DNA of 64,000 nucleotides from an uncultured Eubacteriales bacterium (GCA_934402395.1 CAKRTQ010000006.1:62001-126000), one strand, 5' to 3'. Positions 1 to 8,404 are shown, counted from the stretch's first letter. Notes: generated by a model from the sequence alone, not told the origin. Numbers and translations: made by a program.

Positions 1-1630
1 CTTTTATGCCTTTGGTCGAATGATCTCCCTTGTCGCTGTTCCCATCGTTCATGCCGCCGGGACCGCCGGGCCTTCCGCCCATACCGCCGGGACCCGCTGC
101 TGCGGTGGAGTAGTTCGTCCAATCAAAGCCGCGACCGGAAAAAGCTATCGTATCATAGCTTGCGTTGGGCGTCATCTGCCCCGACGAGCGGTAATATGCC
201 GACGACTGCCCCTGCTCCTGCCCGGCACGGTAAGCGTAAACGTCCATATAGTCATAGCCAGCTGCGCGTTCAACGGTGTAATAGCAGTAGGTCTGTCTGC
301 CAAAGCTTACTTTTTCGTACTTTCCGTCGGTGTTCACCCACACGCCCTCTCCGTCACTATTGTAATAATGCACCGAAAAGCTGTATTCGGCAGATGCGGA
401 TCTGATATAATAAGTGTCACCGGCTACCGCCGTGACCTCCTCGGAGTAATCGGAATACTTATCGGTGTAAATATTCAGCGTACCGTCGGCTATGACGACG
501 TCGCACGCCGCGTCGATACCATCACAGGCGGCATAGATGTTGACAATGCCGCTTTCTATCGAAACGCTCCCCTTTTGCTTGCCCTTCTTTGAAAGAGAGG
601 TGTCAGATGTCTTTATCCCATCGCCCCGGCGGGATATGAGTGTTATATCACCCGACGAGACCGTAACGCCGTCATTGCCCTTCAGAGCATTATCGACCGC
701 GCTAACATAAAGCGTCAGCTTCTGCACCGCAAGATCATCCTTGGTGTGGATGCCGTTGTTGTTCGCGGATATCACGCGCAGTATGCCCGCGCCCTTCAAC
801 TTGAGGTCGCACTCGGAATACACCGCCGACTTCATCTCGCCGGCAGCCGCGCGATCGTCGTAAATATTGTTCTCGGTACCCTTTTTGGCGGAAATATCGG
901 CGTTTGCCGCGCTTTTTACATACAGCGGACACGCCGCCGAGCCGCCGAGCGTGAATCCCGCAAATTCTACCGTGATATCATTTTCCTCCCCCGCGTCAAA
1001 GACGAGCGAGCCGTAATAGCTGCCCGAGAGCGTCCATGTGAGCTCCTCCGCCGTCTTTGCCGCCGCCGTAAAGGTAAGCGCACCGCTCGCGCCGTCAATG
1101 CTGTATGCGGTCCCCGCGGGCAGTGCGATATCCGCCGCATATACCTTATCGCCTTCCGGATGCACAACGTGAAGCACACCGCCCTCCTCGGTCGCATCAT
1201 ACGAAAGCCCGCTCTCGCTCACAGTCCATGCAATGACCACCGTATCGACCGTGCCGTCAGCCCACGCATACTTTTCGGTATTGCGCAGCGTCACAGCCGC
1301 TGTGTAGCCGCCGACGGCTGTCGCGCGGTTGCCCGTTATCTCCATGAGTGATGGATCAAAGCCGTCGGGGATAAATTCAAGCTCGCCGCCGGTATATTTC
1401 AGTGCGGCGGAGGCTGCCGATGGCTTTGCGAGCGCCACTCTGCCGCTCATATCGACTGTTTCGGGCACCGTTGTCTCCGGCATCCACGGCGCCGTGGCAG
1501 CGTCGTTGCCGGTCTGATTTGTCCGGCTGTCGGTAACGTCACCCGCTCCATGCCTGCCGCAAGCGGCAAGCGATGCCGCCAATGTCAGCGCACAAATGAA
1601 TGCCGCGCCCCTTTTCACTTTACAGCTCAT
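1..1630 (-). CDS. carbohydrate-binding-domain lipoprotein (DUF4353 / Cthe_2159-like), 3' end cut off
   Basis: About 543 codons are visible before the left edge. The start is ATG 1630, which overlaps the stop of the DUF4956 gene (ATGAGCTGTAA) and has AAGGAGG upstream. The N-terminus is a lipoprotein signal (KVKRG, hydrophobic run, lipobox LAAC with Cys24), so the protein is probably anchored outside the membrane. The body has repeated short turns such as KGNDGVTVSSGDI, RRGDGIKTSDTS and CDGIDAACDVVIADGT. These are typical of the beta-helical polysaccharide-binding domain first described in Cthe_2159. The visible end is Gly/Met/Pro-rich (GGMGGRPGGPGGM). In related genomes this family accompanies VTC and DUF4956 genes, as here. 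Its ligand is not known from sequence; cell-surface polysaccharide is an inference. Confidence 0.8.
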   Translation of the reverse strand, partial: MSCKVKRGAAFICALTLAASLAACGRHGAGDVTDSRTNQTGNDAATAPWMPETTVPETVDMSGRVALAKPSAASAALKYTGGELEFIPDGFDPSLMEITGNRATAVGGYTAAVTLRNTEKYAWADGTVDTVVIAWTVSESGLSYDATEEGGVLHVVHPEGDKVYAADIALPAGTAYSIDGASGALTFTAAAKTAEELTWTLSGSYYGSLVFDAGEENDITVEFAGFTLGGSAACPLYVKSAANADISAKKGTENNIYDDRAAAGEMKSAVYSECDLKLKGAGILRVISANNNGIHTKDDLAVQKLTLYVSAVDNALKGNDGVTVSSGDITLISRRGDGIKTSDTSLSKKGKQKGSVSIESGIVNIYAACDGIDAACDVVIADGTLNIYTDKYSDYSEEVTAVAGDTYYIRSASAEYSFSVHYYNSDGEGVWVNTDGKYEKVSFGRQTYCYYTVERAAGYDYMDVYAYRAGQEQGQSSAYYRSSGQMTPNASYDTIAFSGRGFDWTNYSTAAAGPGGMGGRPGGPGGMNDGNSDKGDHSTKGIK

Positions 1631-2306
1631 CTTTTTCGTCCTCCTTCAATAATAATATCTCAAGATTTCCGTTTTTTACGCGCAGACTGTCGATGAATTC
1701 CTTCTCCGCCGCCCCCGCCTTCATGCCGATACGGTAGGTCAGTTTAAAAAGGCTGCCCATATTGGATGTCTTCACCGAAAGCGGCTCGCACACATCGGTG
1801 TATATGCCGAAGATACCGTCAAACGCACCGGTGTAATCGATATCCTCGGGCACCGTCATTTTAAGTATGCGTGTACGGCTGCTTTTTTGCCTTTTTGCAG
1901 CGATAAGATTGCATATCATCACGACCGCGCACATTATCGCGGTGAAAAGCACCGCATATGCAAGATATCCCACTCCCGCAACAAGCCCCGAGCACATCGC
2001 CATAAAGATCATGCTGATTTCCTTGGCATTGCCCTGTGCCGATCGGAAGCGAACGAGCGAAAACGCTCCCGCTGTCGCCACACCGACGCCGATATTGCCG
2101 TTGACCATCATTATCACTACGGCGACCACCGCAGGAAGCATAATGAGCGCCGTGCGAAAGCTGCCGCTTGCGCGGTTTTTGAAGGAATAAGCCCCGAAAT
2201 ACATGAGTCCGGTCAGAAGCGCGGCTCCGACACACAAAAGAAAGTTTCGTACAAGAACGGTCGATCCCGCTCCATCGGTAAAAATACCGGCAAACAGATC
2301 AGGCAT
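1620..2306 (-). CDS. DUF4956 family membrane protein
   Basis: 228 aa from ATG 2306, which overlaps the VTC stop by 8 nt (ATGCCTGA) and follows AAGGAG. A longer frame exists, but this start fits the ribosome site and the coupling. The first two thirds hold about four membrane segments (for example FLLCVGAALLTGLMYFGAY and ALIMLPAVVAVVIMMVNG). They are linked by the family-typical stretch GVATAGAFSLVRFRSAQGNAKE. A cytosolic C-terminal domain of about 80 residues follows. DUF4956 proteins are regularly encoded beside VTC-type polyphosphate polymerases and CotH or carbohydrate-binding surface proteins. The biochemical role is unknown; a membrane partner of the VTC protein is inferred from the overlap and co-occurrence. 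Confidence 0.85.
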   Translation of the reverse strand: MPDLFAGIFTDGAGSTVLVRNFLLCVGAALLTGLMYFGAYSFKNRASGSFRTALIMLPAVVAVVIMMVNGNIGVGVATAGAFSLVRFRSAQGNAKEISMIFMAMCSGLVAGVGYLAYAVLFTAIMCAVVMICNLIAAKRQKSSRTRILKMTVPEDIDYTGAFDGIFGIYTDVCEPLSVKTSNMGSLFKLTYRIGMKAGAAEKEFIDSLRVKNGNLEILLLKEDEKDEL

Positions 2307-3018
2307 AAATATCATATCTCCTTGAATTTTTATTTTCACATTTCAGCGCATCGATGTACGCCATACCGTACTTTGAAAAGGATGTGGGATATATCTTCTC
2401 ACGCGCAAGCGCCGCCGAGAGCCAAAGCGGAACAGCCCTCGCTATCTTAAGCTCCATAAGCACCGTCCCCGGCGCAAGTATCGGACTTCCGTACACTCCC
2501 GCCACAAGCCCGACATCCTCTGCGCGCCACAGTATGTCGGTATCGAAGGTGATCCTCAGGTCGCGGTCGTCGGCTCCGAAAAACGCCTCCCGCGCATATG
2601 AAATGAACATTGCGGGATAAAGCGTGCCGTAAAATTCCATGAAATACGCGATCTCACGCGTTATCTGCGAATACGGCAGCGGCTGTTCGATAAACTTCAT
2701 GGCGGCATCATATGTCATATCCGCGCGCCGCTTGTAGACCACCGAGTCGTATTTCTTTTTAAGCTCAAGAAAAACCTTTGTGTCCCCGCGCGGCGTACCG
2801 TAGCTGCGCAGCCGCATTTTTTCCTTATACGGCGGCTTTTCGAGCGAGCGGCGGATTATCCTGTGATCCGGTGTATCGTAATAAACATTGCATATCGTGC
2901 TTCTGCCGTACTCATCGCCTACCGTTCTTCCCTCCATCGCGCGCCGCACCGCCGCATACTGCCGCCCGTCGAGCAGATATTTTATCTCATACCGTTTGAA
3001 CTGATTCTGGATCTTCAC
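2299..3018 (-). CDS. VTC-domain polyphosphate polymerase-like protein
   Basis: 239 aa, starting at GTG 3018 with GGGAGGGG upstream. The VTC catalytic fold is recognisable from the basic and acidic tunnel motifs: KRYEIKYLLD at the N-terminus, YYDTPDHRIIRRSLEKP, YKEKMRLRSYG, VFLELKKKYDSVVYKRR, a central RIT-type strand (LRITFDTDI) and a late MELKI strand. In yeast this tunnel domain (Vtc4) makes polyphosphate from ATP; bacterial members have the conserved Lys/Arg and Glu residues. It is the first gene of a tightly overlapping three-gene set with the DUF4956 protein and the surface lipoprotein. That arrangement suggests that its product or activity serves an envelope function. Substrate assignment for bacterial members is uncertain. 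Confidence 0.85.
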   Translation of the reverse strand: MKIQNQFKRYEIKYLLDGRQYAAVRRAMEGRTVGDEYGRSTICNVYYDTPDHRIIRRSLEKPPYKEKMRLRSYGTPRGDTKVFLELKKKYDSVVYKRRADMTYDAAMKFIEQPLPYSQITREIAYFMEFYGTLYPAMFISYAREAFFGADDRDLRITFDTDILWRAEDVGLVAGVYGSPILAPGTVLMELKIARAVPLWLSAALAREKIYPTSFSKYGMAYIDALKCENKNSRRYDIYA

Positions 3019-3120
3019 CGTTATCCCCTCCCCTGTGACTGTATTATAAGCCCGAAAGCTAAAACGGAATTAAAAAAACGACCTTTCCGAAAAAAGATCG
3101 TTTTTAATTTTTATGTTTTG

Positions 3121-4395
3121 TCAGAGCGTGACTGTAAACACCGCTGTTTTTCCGTCCGGTGACGCGGCGTTTATCCTTCCGCGGTGAGCCGTCACTATCG
3201 ACCGCGCCACCGAAAGACCTATTCCGTGCCCCCCCGTTTCGCTGTTGCGCGAACCGTCAAGGCGGTAAAACCGCTCAAACAGCATATCAAGGTCGCCGCG
3301 CGGCAGTCCGTCGGCTGTATTCGTGACTGTGATCCTTTTGTTTTTTCCCGCATTCTTCACCGACAAAAACACATCGCTGCCGTCCGGAGAATATTTGAAC
3401 GCATTATCAAGTAGGATCCCGAAAAGCTCACTTATCATTTTCATGTCGCCGCAATATGAAATGTTTTTGTCGATATCGCAGGTAAAGCGTTTCCCGCGTG
3501 ATGCCGCAAGTGCGAAATACGGCCGCGCCGATGCTTCTGCGACCTCGGAAAGCGAAAAGTCCGTATTTACAGCGTGTCCCGCACCTTCATCAGCCTTTGC
3601 AAGGAACACCAGGCGGTTCGTAAGCTCGGTAAGCCTGCCTACCTGATCCTTTATCGTGTCCGTCCACTCGTTTTCTCCGCCGTTGTATTCAAGTATCTCG
3701 CAGGCGGCTCCGATAACGGTAAGCGGCGTTTTCAGCTCGTGACTCGCATCTGTCACAAAACGGCGCTGCTTTGCATACATCTCAGAAAACGGTTTCATTA
3801 TCACACCGGAAAAAATGACCACCAGCACAAAAACGACCAGAAAACCCGCAACACTTATAATACAGCTCGTAAGCAAGAACTGGCGAAAGGTCTCAAGACT
3901 GCGCCTGCAATCAAGGAAAATATACATTTTGCCGCCATCGGCTGTGTCCGATGCGAGATAGCGGTAATTATCAAGAAATCCCGCCGCTTTTCCCTCACCG
4001 TACAGCCCCGTTGCATATTTTTCCGCATCGGCGGAGGATACGGCTGCGATCTTATCGGTGTCGGCAGCCGATACGCTCCCGTCAGACGAAAATCTGACTG
4101 TGAAGAAACGTGTCTCAAACGGTGTTTCCGGCGACATTCCGGGCGGAATATCGCCTCGCATATCATCTTTTTTTACGTTGCCGCCGTCCGTCGGCGGCTG
4201 CTCGCCGCGCGGCGGGTCGGAGCGTCTGACGGGAAACTTTCCGTCATTGCGCGCAAGCAGCTTCAGCATACTGTCCGCATTGTCGCGCATTACGGTATAA
4301 TTTCGGATATTTATAAATCCTATTATCGACACAAGAACTATCGCCGTGGCGCACATGGCAGCCGCAATAAATTTTATCCGCAGTTTTTTAAGCAT
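3121..4395 (-). CDS. sensor histidine kinase
   Basis: 424 aa from ATG 4395, which overlaps the regulator stop by 8 nt (ATGCTTAA), so translation is coupled. There is a membrane segment at about residues 6-28 and a second near 185-210 (SCIISVAGFLVVFVLVVIFS). They frame an extracellular sensor region rich in Asp/Pro. The HisKA dimerisation helix has the phospho-His in FVTDASHELKTPL. The ATPase domain has the N box (LLDNAFKYSPDG), a short F box (LFERFYRLD) and the G box (GGHGIGLSVARSI). No clear HAMP domain is seen. It pairs with the OmpR-type regulator upstream. The signal is unknown; the adjacent envelope cluster may be a target, but a terminator-free gap of about 100 nt to the VTC gene leaves that open. 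Confidence 0.92.
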   Translation of the reverse strand: MLKKLRIKFIAAAMCATAIVLVSIIGFINIRNYTVMRDNADSMLKLLARNDGKFPVRRSDPPRGEQPPTDGGNVKKDDMRGDIPPGMSPETPFETRFFTVRFSSDGSVSAADTDKIAAVSSADAEKYATGLYGEGKAAGFLDNYRYLASDTADGGKMYIFLDCRRSLETFRQFLLTSCIISVAGFLVVFVLVVIFSGVIMKPFSEMYAKQRRFVTDASHELKTPLTVIGAACEILEYNGGENEWTDTIKDQVGRLTELTNRLVFLAKADEGAGHAVNTDFSLSEVAEASARPYFALAASRGKRFTCDIDKNISYCGDMKMISELFGILLDNAFKYSPDGSDVFLSVKNAGKNKRITVTNTADGLPRGDLDMLFERFYRLDGSRNSETGGHGIGLSVARSIVTAHRGRINAASPDGKTAVFTVTL

Positions 4396-5065
4396 CGCCG
4401 CACTCCAATGCATATCCTATATTTCGGACAGCCTTTATCGAAACGCGTGAGCCGAGCAGTTTCAGCTTCTTGCGGAGATACGAGATATATGTCCACACCA
4501 CATTGATCTCCGCCTCGCTATCGATCCCCCAGATGCGCTCCATCAGCCGCTCCGCCGAAATGATCTGAGACGGATTTTTCATCAGCAGCTCCATTATCTG
4601 AAATTCCTTTGCCGTGAGCGCAAGCTTCCCGCCCGCTGCCGACAGCTCAAAGCTTGCCCGGTCAAGTCGCACATCTCCGTATACGAGCGAATTGTCCCCC
4701 TCGCCGCCCTGTCTGCGCGTTATGGCGCGCAGGCGCGCCAAAAGCTCCTTCGTAACGAACGGCTTTGTAAGATAATCATCCGCGCCGCAGTCAAGCCCGG
4801 CGACCTTGTCGTCCACATCGCTTTTGGCGGTAAGCAGCAGCACCGGGACCTTGTTGCCCGCCGCACGTATCGTCCTGAGAACTTCTATTCCATCGACCTT
4901 CGGCATCATTATGTCAAGTATCACGCCGTCATATGTTCCGCACGCGAGATAATCAAGCGCGTCGGCGCCGTTGTAAACTGCGTCCACCGTGTAGTTGTTG
5001 TGCTTCAATATCGTAACGAGCACATTTGAAAGCGCCCTCTCGTCCTCTGCCAGTAAAAGCTTCAC
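4388..5065 (-). CDS. OmpR/PhoB-type DNA-binding response regulator
   Basis: 225 aa from GTG 5065 (GGAGG eight bases upstream); upstream in-frame starts lack a ribosome site. The receiver domain occupies about residues 1-115, with the acidic pair in LLLAEDE, the phospho-acceptor Asp in GVILDIMMPKVDG, the Thr in LLLTAKS and the Lys in YLTKPF. The C-terminal winged helix (about 125-225) ends with the typical WTYISYLRKKLK and IGYALE. It is the first gene of the two-component operon, with a good promoter about 60 nt upstream. A direct repeat of GGATTTAAG (5099-5121) in its 5' leader could be a self-binding site. Confidence 0.93.
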   Translation of the reverse strand: MKLLLAEDERALSNVLVTILKHNNYTVDAVYNGADALDYLACGTYDGVILDIMMPKVDGIEVLRTIRAAGNKVPVLLLTAKSDVDDKVAGLDCGADDYLTKPFVTKELLARLRAITRRQGGEGDNSLVYGDVRLDRASFELSAAGGKLALTAKEFQIMELLMKNPSQIISAERLMERIWGIDSEAEINVVWTYISYLRKKLKLLGSRVSIKAVRNIGYALECGDA

Positions 5066-5126
5066 CTGTTTCACCTCCGCCGATACTATAACGTACAAAC
5101 CTTAAATCCGGCTTAAATCCGTAAAT

Positions 5127-5155
5127 ATTATATCACATATACGGCGTGTAAGCAA
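5127..5155 (-). promoter_or_regulatory. promoter of the two-component operon
   Basis: On the minus strand, TTGCTT (5155-5150), a 17-nt spacer and TATAAT (5132-5127) lie upstream of the regulator start at 5065. Between promoter and start lies a direct repeat GGATTTAAGCC / GGATTTAAGG. Confidence 0.65.
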
Positions 5156-5164
5156 TAAAAAAAC

Positions 5165-5193
5165 CTGACACGCTGCGCCGTTTATGATATAAT
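5165..5193 (+). promoter_or_regulatory. orphan plus-strand promoter
   Basis: CTGACA (5165-5170), 17 nt, TATAAT (5188-5193). It points away from the two-component operon and towards the 3' end of the ROK gene. No full gene lies downstream in its direction; only the hairpins at 5210-5294 and a 15-codon ORF follow. Confidence 0.6.
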
Positions 5194-5199
5194 CGGCAG

Positions 5200-5294
5200 G
5201 TAAATAATATTCTCCCACCGGGGAGAAATGCAAAAAGCATCCGCCGCACATCGTTAGGTCTTTGAAGATGTGCCGACGGGTGCTTTGTTTTTTT
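5200..5294 (+). ncRNA. candidate small or leader RNA ending in an intrinsic terminator
   Basis: The expected start is about 7 nt past the -10 box at 5193. The first hairpin is TTCTCCC-ACCG-GGGAGAA (5210-5227). The second is a long stem AAAGCATCCG / CGGGTGCTTT (5234-5243 with 5277-5286). It encloses CACATC / GATGTG (5247-5252 with 5267-5272) and is followed by a T-run to 5294. Promoter plus terminator define a transcript of about 95 nt. It is either a stand-alone small RNA or the leader of a lost gene, since GGAGGT and an ATG come straight after the terminator. I do not recognise a known riboswitch class. Confidence 0.45.
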
Positions 5295-5304
5295 GGAGGT
5301 ACAA

Positions 5305-5352
5305 ATGATAAAAACAGCAAAACGTCGGGGGATGTTAAAAACCCACGAATGA
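5305..5352 (+). CDS. 15-codon mini-ORF behind the orphan leader
   Basis: ATG 5305 has GGAGGT five bases upstream and encodes MIKTAKRRGMLKTHE before TGA. The last codons lie inside a palindromic terminator (5328-5368), so the frame looks truncated by that element. It may be the remnant of a gene once controlled by the leader RNA, or not translated at all. Confidence 0.2.
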   Translation: MIKTAKRRGMLKTHE

Positions 5353-5368
5353 GTTTTTTTACATCCCC
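5328..5368. terminator. palindromic terminator, family copy 1
   Basis: Arms GGGGATGT (5328-5335) and ACATCCCC (5361-5368) with A-rich and T-rich inner halves. It lies just past the stop of the ROK gene (minus) and past the orphan RNA (plus), so it could stop both. The inner arms match less well than in other copies. Confidence 0.6.
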
Positions 5369-5400
5369 GTTGACATTATCGTTTTGGCTATTCGTCCGGT

Positions 5401-6357
5401 TCAGTGCAGCATGGCTGCACCGACTATCCCCGCGTCATTGCCGAGCTTCGCTATGCGGATCTCGGTCTCGGATACTATACCGCCGCCGTACTGCTCCTTG
5501 CGGACCATCGGGATCAGCGGCTCAAGCAGAAAATCGCCCTCGTTTGAAATACCGCCGCCGAGAGAGATGACCTCCGGCTGGAATATGTTCACTATGTTCA
5601 CAAGCCCGCAGGCAAGATAGTAAACATACATTTTAAATACCTCTGCAGCCGCCTCGTCGCCCGCACGCATTGCATCGCAGGCTGTGCGCCCGGATATTTT
5701 GCCGCGCTCGCGCGCTATATCCTCGATAAGTGTCTTGCGTCCCTTGAGACGGCACTCTTCAAGCTTTTCACGGGTCATATTGATAAGCGCGGTCGCTGAG
5801 CTGTATGCCTCCCAACAACCGAGTCTGCCGCAGGAGCACTGTCTGCCGCCGGCAGCTATCACGATATGTCCCAGCTCTGCGCCGGCATTGTTGAAGCCGG
5901 TCAGTATCTTATTGTCGATTATAACGCCGCCGCCGACACCGGTCCCGAGCGTTATCATCACAGAATCGGATGTTCCCTTAGCCGCGCCTGCGACCGCCTC
6001 GCCCCATGCCGCAGCGTTTGCATCGTTGGCAATATGTACATCGACCTTGCCGAGACGCTCACGGAGCAGCGCGGCAAGCGGAAACTGTCTGAAGGGCAGA
6101 TTGTTGGCATACTCGATGCAGCCGTTGCGGTCATTGGCGATGCCCGGAGACGCTACGCCCACCGAGGCTATATCAGACATCGGAACGCCATGCTCCTCCG
6201 CAACGCGGCGGCAAAGCTCCGCCATATCGTCAACAATAAGCTCCGGGGCGCGTTTGGGAAGCGTCGGGGTGCTCTGCTTCGTGATGATATTCATTTTTTC
6301 GTCAACAAGTCCTACGGCAATGTTGGTTCCGCCGAGGTCGATTCCGATCCTGTACAT
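5401..6357 (-). CDS. ROK family glucokinase / sugar kinase
   Basis: 318 aa, full length for the ROK family. The N-terminus has the phosphate-binding loop GIDLGGTNIAVGLVD. The active-site region has NDANAAAWGE with the catalytic Asp. The family zinc site is present as GHIVIAAGGRQCSCGRLGCWEAYSS (His plus three Cys), followed by the second ATP motif GGGISNEGD. The likely reaction is ATP-dependent phosphorylation of glucose or a related hexose in the cytoplasm. Family members that lack a DNA-binding domain, like this one, are enzymes rather than repressors. It is monocistronic, with its own promoter and a palindromic terminator. Exact sugar specificity cannot be read from sequence. Confidence 0.9.
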   Translation of the reverse strand: MYRIGIDLGGTNIAVGLVDEKMNIITKQSTPTLPKRAPELIVDDMAELCRRVAEEHGVPMSDIASVGVASPGIANDRNGCIEYANNLPFRQFPLAALLRERLGKVDVHIANDANAAAWGEAVAGAAKGTSDSVMITLGTGVGGGVIIDNKILTGFNNAGAELGHIVIAAGGRQCSCGRLGCWEAYSSATALINMTREKLEECRLKGRKTLIEDIARERGKISGRTACDAMRAGDEAAAEVFKMYVYYLACGLVNIVNIFQPEVISLGGGISNEGDFLLEPLIPMVRKEQYGGGIVSETEIRIAKLGNDAGIVGAAMLH

Positions 6358-6424
6358 TTATTCCTCCCGCCGCAAAAGCGGCTGTTACTGATCTTAATGC
6401 GGTCAAAAGTATCCCGCCGATAAT

Positions 6425-6453
6425 ATTATACAGCATGAAAAACGCACTGTCAA
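6425..6453 (-). promoter_or_regulatory. promoter of the ROK kinase gene
   Basis: On the minus strand, TTGACA (6453-6448), 17 nt, TATAAT (6430-6425), about 70 nt before the start codon. Confidence 0.75.
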
Positions 6454-6501
6454 GCACTCAAAGCTGTTTTTTTGCCGGTTCGCAACTGATTTTTTACATT
6501 T

Positions 6502-6564
6502 ATCCGCAACCTGCGGTTGCGGATGTGGATAAAAATGAACTGCCGCGCCAATGCGCGGCAGTTC
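6502..6564 (-). terminator. double hairpin terminator after the first surface-protein gene
   Basis: The hairpin GAACTGCCGCGC-ATTG-GCGCGGCAGTTC (6564-6537) is followed on the minus strand by ATTTTTATCC. A second perfect hairpin ATCCGCAACC-TGC-GGTTGCGGAT lies at 6502-6524. The first is a standard intrinsic terminator for the gene ending at 6576. Confidence 0.75.
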
Positions 6565-6575
6565 GGGGGATCTGA

Positions 6576-8291
6576 TTATTTCTCGCGTACAGCCTTGACC
6601 GTCACAGCGATGCCGAGCATGGCAACGACAGCTACGACAAGGATAATAACGGCGGTGTTGTCGCCGGTAACGGGAGAGGACGGCTCGGTCGTGGGAGCGT
6701 CCGTTGCGGGAGCATCGGTCACAGGCGCATCGGTCGTGGGAGCGTCTGTGGTGGGAGTCTCGTAAGTCTGGCTTACAACAAGGCCCTTGAAGACAGAGCA
6801 ATCCTTGATGCTTATGCTTCTGTTCGCATTGTAAATGTAAAGGAATATGGCAAGATCGTCGGAATCGAGATACTGCTCTGCGGTGAGCGGCACGGATTTG
6901 TAGAGAGTCATCTCGCCGTTCTTGTCGGCGTTGCCGAGGTATACGGACACAGCATATCCGTCTATCTCGTATGCCATATCGGTGTATCCGTCGGCATCGA
7001 TTGCGGGATTGAACTGATCGTAAGCCATATCATCGTATGCATATCCGGAGATCTCCGTACCGTGATTGGCAAACTTGAGCGCGCGTTTGACGTCCATATC
7101 GTTGAAGTTGCCGTAGAGATTGAAGCGGCTGCTGTTGGCAGTGTTTGTCGCATACGGCCAGTTTAGGTTGTATCCGAGAGAACCGCTGGTTGTTCCGGTA
7201 GTCTTGATCTTGAATTTCACCGTGTACTTTGTATCGGCGTTTATCTTAAGACCATGGATATTGCTTCCCCAGTATGTACCGCCCTTTTCCGCGCCCTTTG
7301 TAAGGGTTATGGTCCTTCCGTCGGCAGATACTTCCTTGGTGGTATCCTTGCTGTTTGCAATGCGTCTGAGAGTGAATACACCCTTTTCGGCGGCAAAGTT
7401 GACATCATACAGCTTTGCGCCGAGAGCGGCATCGTTATAGGAAACGAGCAGCTGATTGGATGCATCGTTGCGGATGGTAGCAGCGCCGCTCTTTACGCCC
7501 TTGTAGATCTTTACGTTCTTGACATTGAGGTTGACATTCTTGTTGTAAACATAGAATGTGATACCGAGGTCGTTTGCCTTGTCAAGCACTGTGGGGTTCA
7601 GAGTGACCTGATCATAGAATGCATCATTGAGATATACGGCGTAGAAATAACCGTCGATCTCAACGCGTACCTTGCAGTATTCATCGCCGACACGGGCTGC
7701 GGCGGGAATCGCGGTATATACCGCGCCATCTGAGACAAACTCACCGGGGATCTTTGCGCCTGCGCCTGCCGAAAGAGTGAAGCAATCATCTTCGGTCTCG
7801 GTGCGGCCGTAAATACCATAAAGATTGGCATATGAGCCATCGGCTATCATTGCCTTGTTGCCGTCGGTGGAGTTGGCATCATAGGGGGCATAGGTTCCGA
7901 AGTTGAAGTAAAAGCCGCCGTTGCCGGAGGATGTGAGCGGGAACTTCATATCAAGCTCAATGGTGTACTTTTTGCCGGCACCAAGCTTGAGACCGTCCAC
8001 CTTACCGCCGTAGAAAACTCTGCCGGCAGATGCGCCGCTCGCGGTGAGCGAAAGCTCGTTGCCGTCAGCGGAGTGGGTGACTACCAGCTCTTTGGCGTGA
8101 ACTTCTTTGCCCGCGCCGAAAATAAAGGGCTGATACACACCGGATTTTTCACCGAATTTCACTTCGTAAAGCAGCTCGCCGTCTTTTGCGGCATCATAGC
8201 TCTTTACAAGCTCGTTTGCGGCGGAAACGGACATGCAGAGCATTGCACCGATCATCACAACGCAAAGGAGAACTGAGAGGATCTTCTTCAT
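6576..8291 (-). CDS. secreted surface protein with two related beta-domains and a C-terminal anchor
   Basis: 571 aa from ATG 8291 (GAAAGGTG upstream); the frame is open further upstream without a ribosome site. The signal peptide is MKKILSVLLCVVMIGAMLCMSVSA. Two homologous domains follow. The first (about 28-285) opens ELVKSYDAAKDGELLYEVKF and the second (about 290-505) opens QLLVSYNDAALGAKLYDVNF. Both end in a strand pattern like VKNVKIYKG or IKDCSVFKG, suggesting jelly-roll beta-sandwiches of the glucanase/lectin type. A TTDAP/TDAPV-type repeat, SPVTGDN, a hydrophobic helix and KAVREK form the tail. That resembles a sorting or membrane anchor but lacks canonical LPxTG. I do not recognise a catalytic motif. 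The next gene upstream is a shorter paralogue. Confidence 0.8.
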   Translation of the reverse strand: MKKILSVLLCVVMIGAMLCMSVSAANELVKSYDAAKDGELLYEVKFGEKSGVYQPFIFGAGKEVHAKELVVTHSADGNELSLTASGASAGRVFYGGKVDGLKLGAGKKYTIELDMKFPLTSSGNGGFYFNFGTYAPYDANSTDGNKAMIADGSYANLYGIYGRTETEDDCFTLSAGAGAKIPGEFVSDGAVYTAIPAAARVGDEYCKVRVEIDGYFYAVYLNDAFYDQVTLNPTVLDKANDLGITFYVYNKNVNLNVKNVKIYKGVKSGAATIRNDASNQLLVSYNDAALGAKLYDVNFAAEKGVFTLRRIANSKDTTKEVSADGRTITLTKGAEKGGTYWGSNIHGLKINADTKYTVKFKIKTTGTTSGSLGYNLNWPYATNTANSSRFNLYGNFNDMDVKRALKFANHGTEISGYAYDDMAYDQFNPAIDADGYTDMAYEIDGYAVSVYLGNADKNGEMTLYKSVPLTAEQYLDSDDLAIFLYIYNANRSISIKDCSVFKGLVVSQTYETPTTDAPTTDAPVTDAPATDAPTTEPSSPVTGDNTAVIILVVAVVAMLGIAVTVKAVREK

Positions 8292-8337
8292 TATAATTTC
8301 ACCTTTCTTTTTCGGTTTGCACCGATTTATGAGTACT

Positions 8338-8366
8338 ATTATACCATAAAAAAACGCAGTCTGCAA
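8338..8366 (-). promoter_or_regulatory. promoter of the 571-aa surface-protein gene
   Basis: On the minus strand, TTGCAG (8366-8361), 17 nt, TATAAT (8343-8338), about 45 nt before ATG 8291. Confidence 0.65.
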
Positions 8367-8404
8367 TAGAAATACAGCATTTTGCAACAAAAAAGATTCA
8401 AAAA

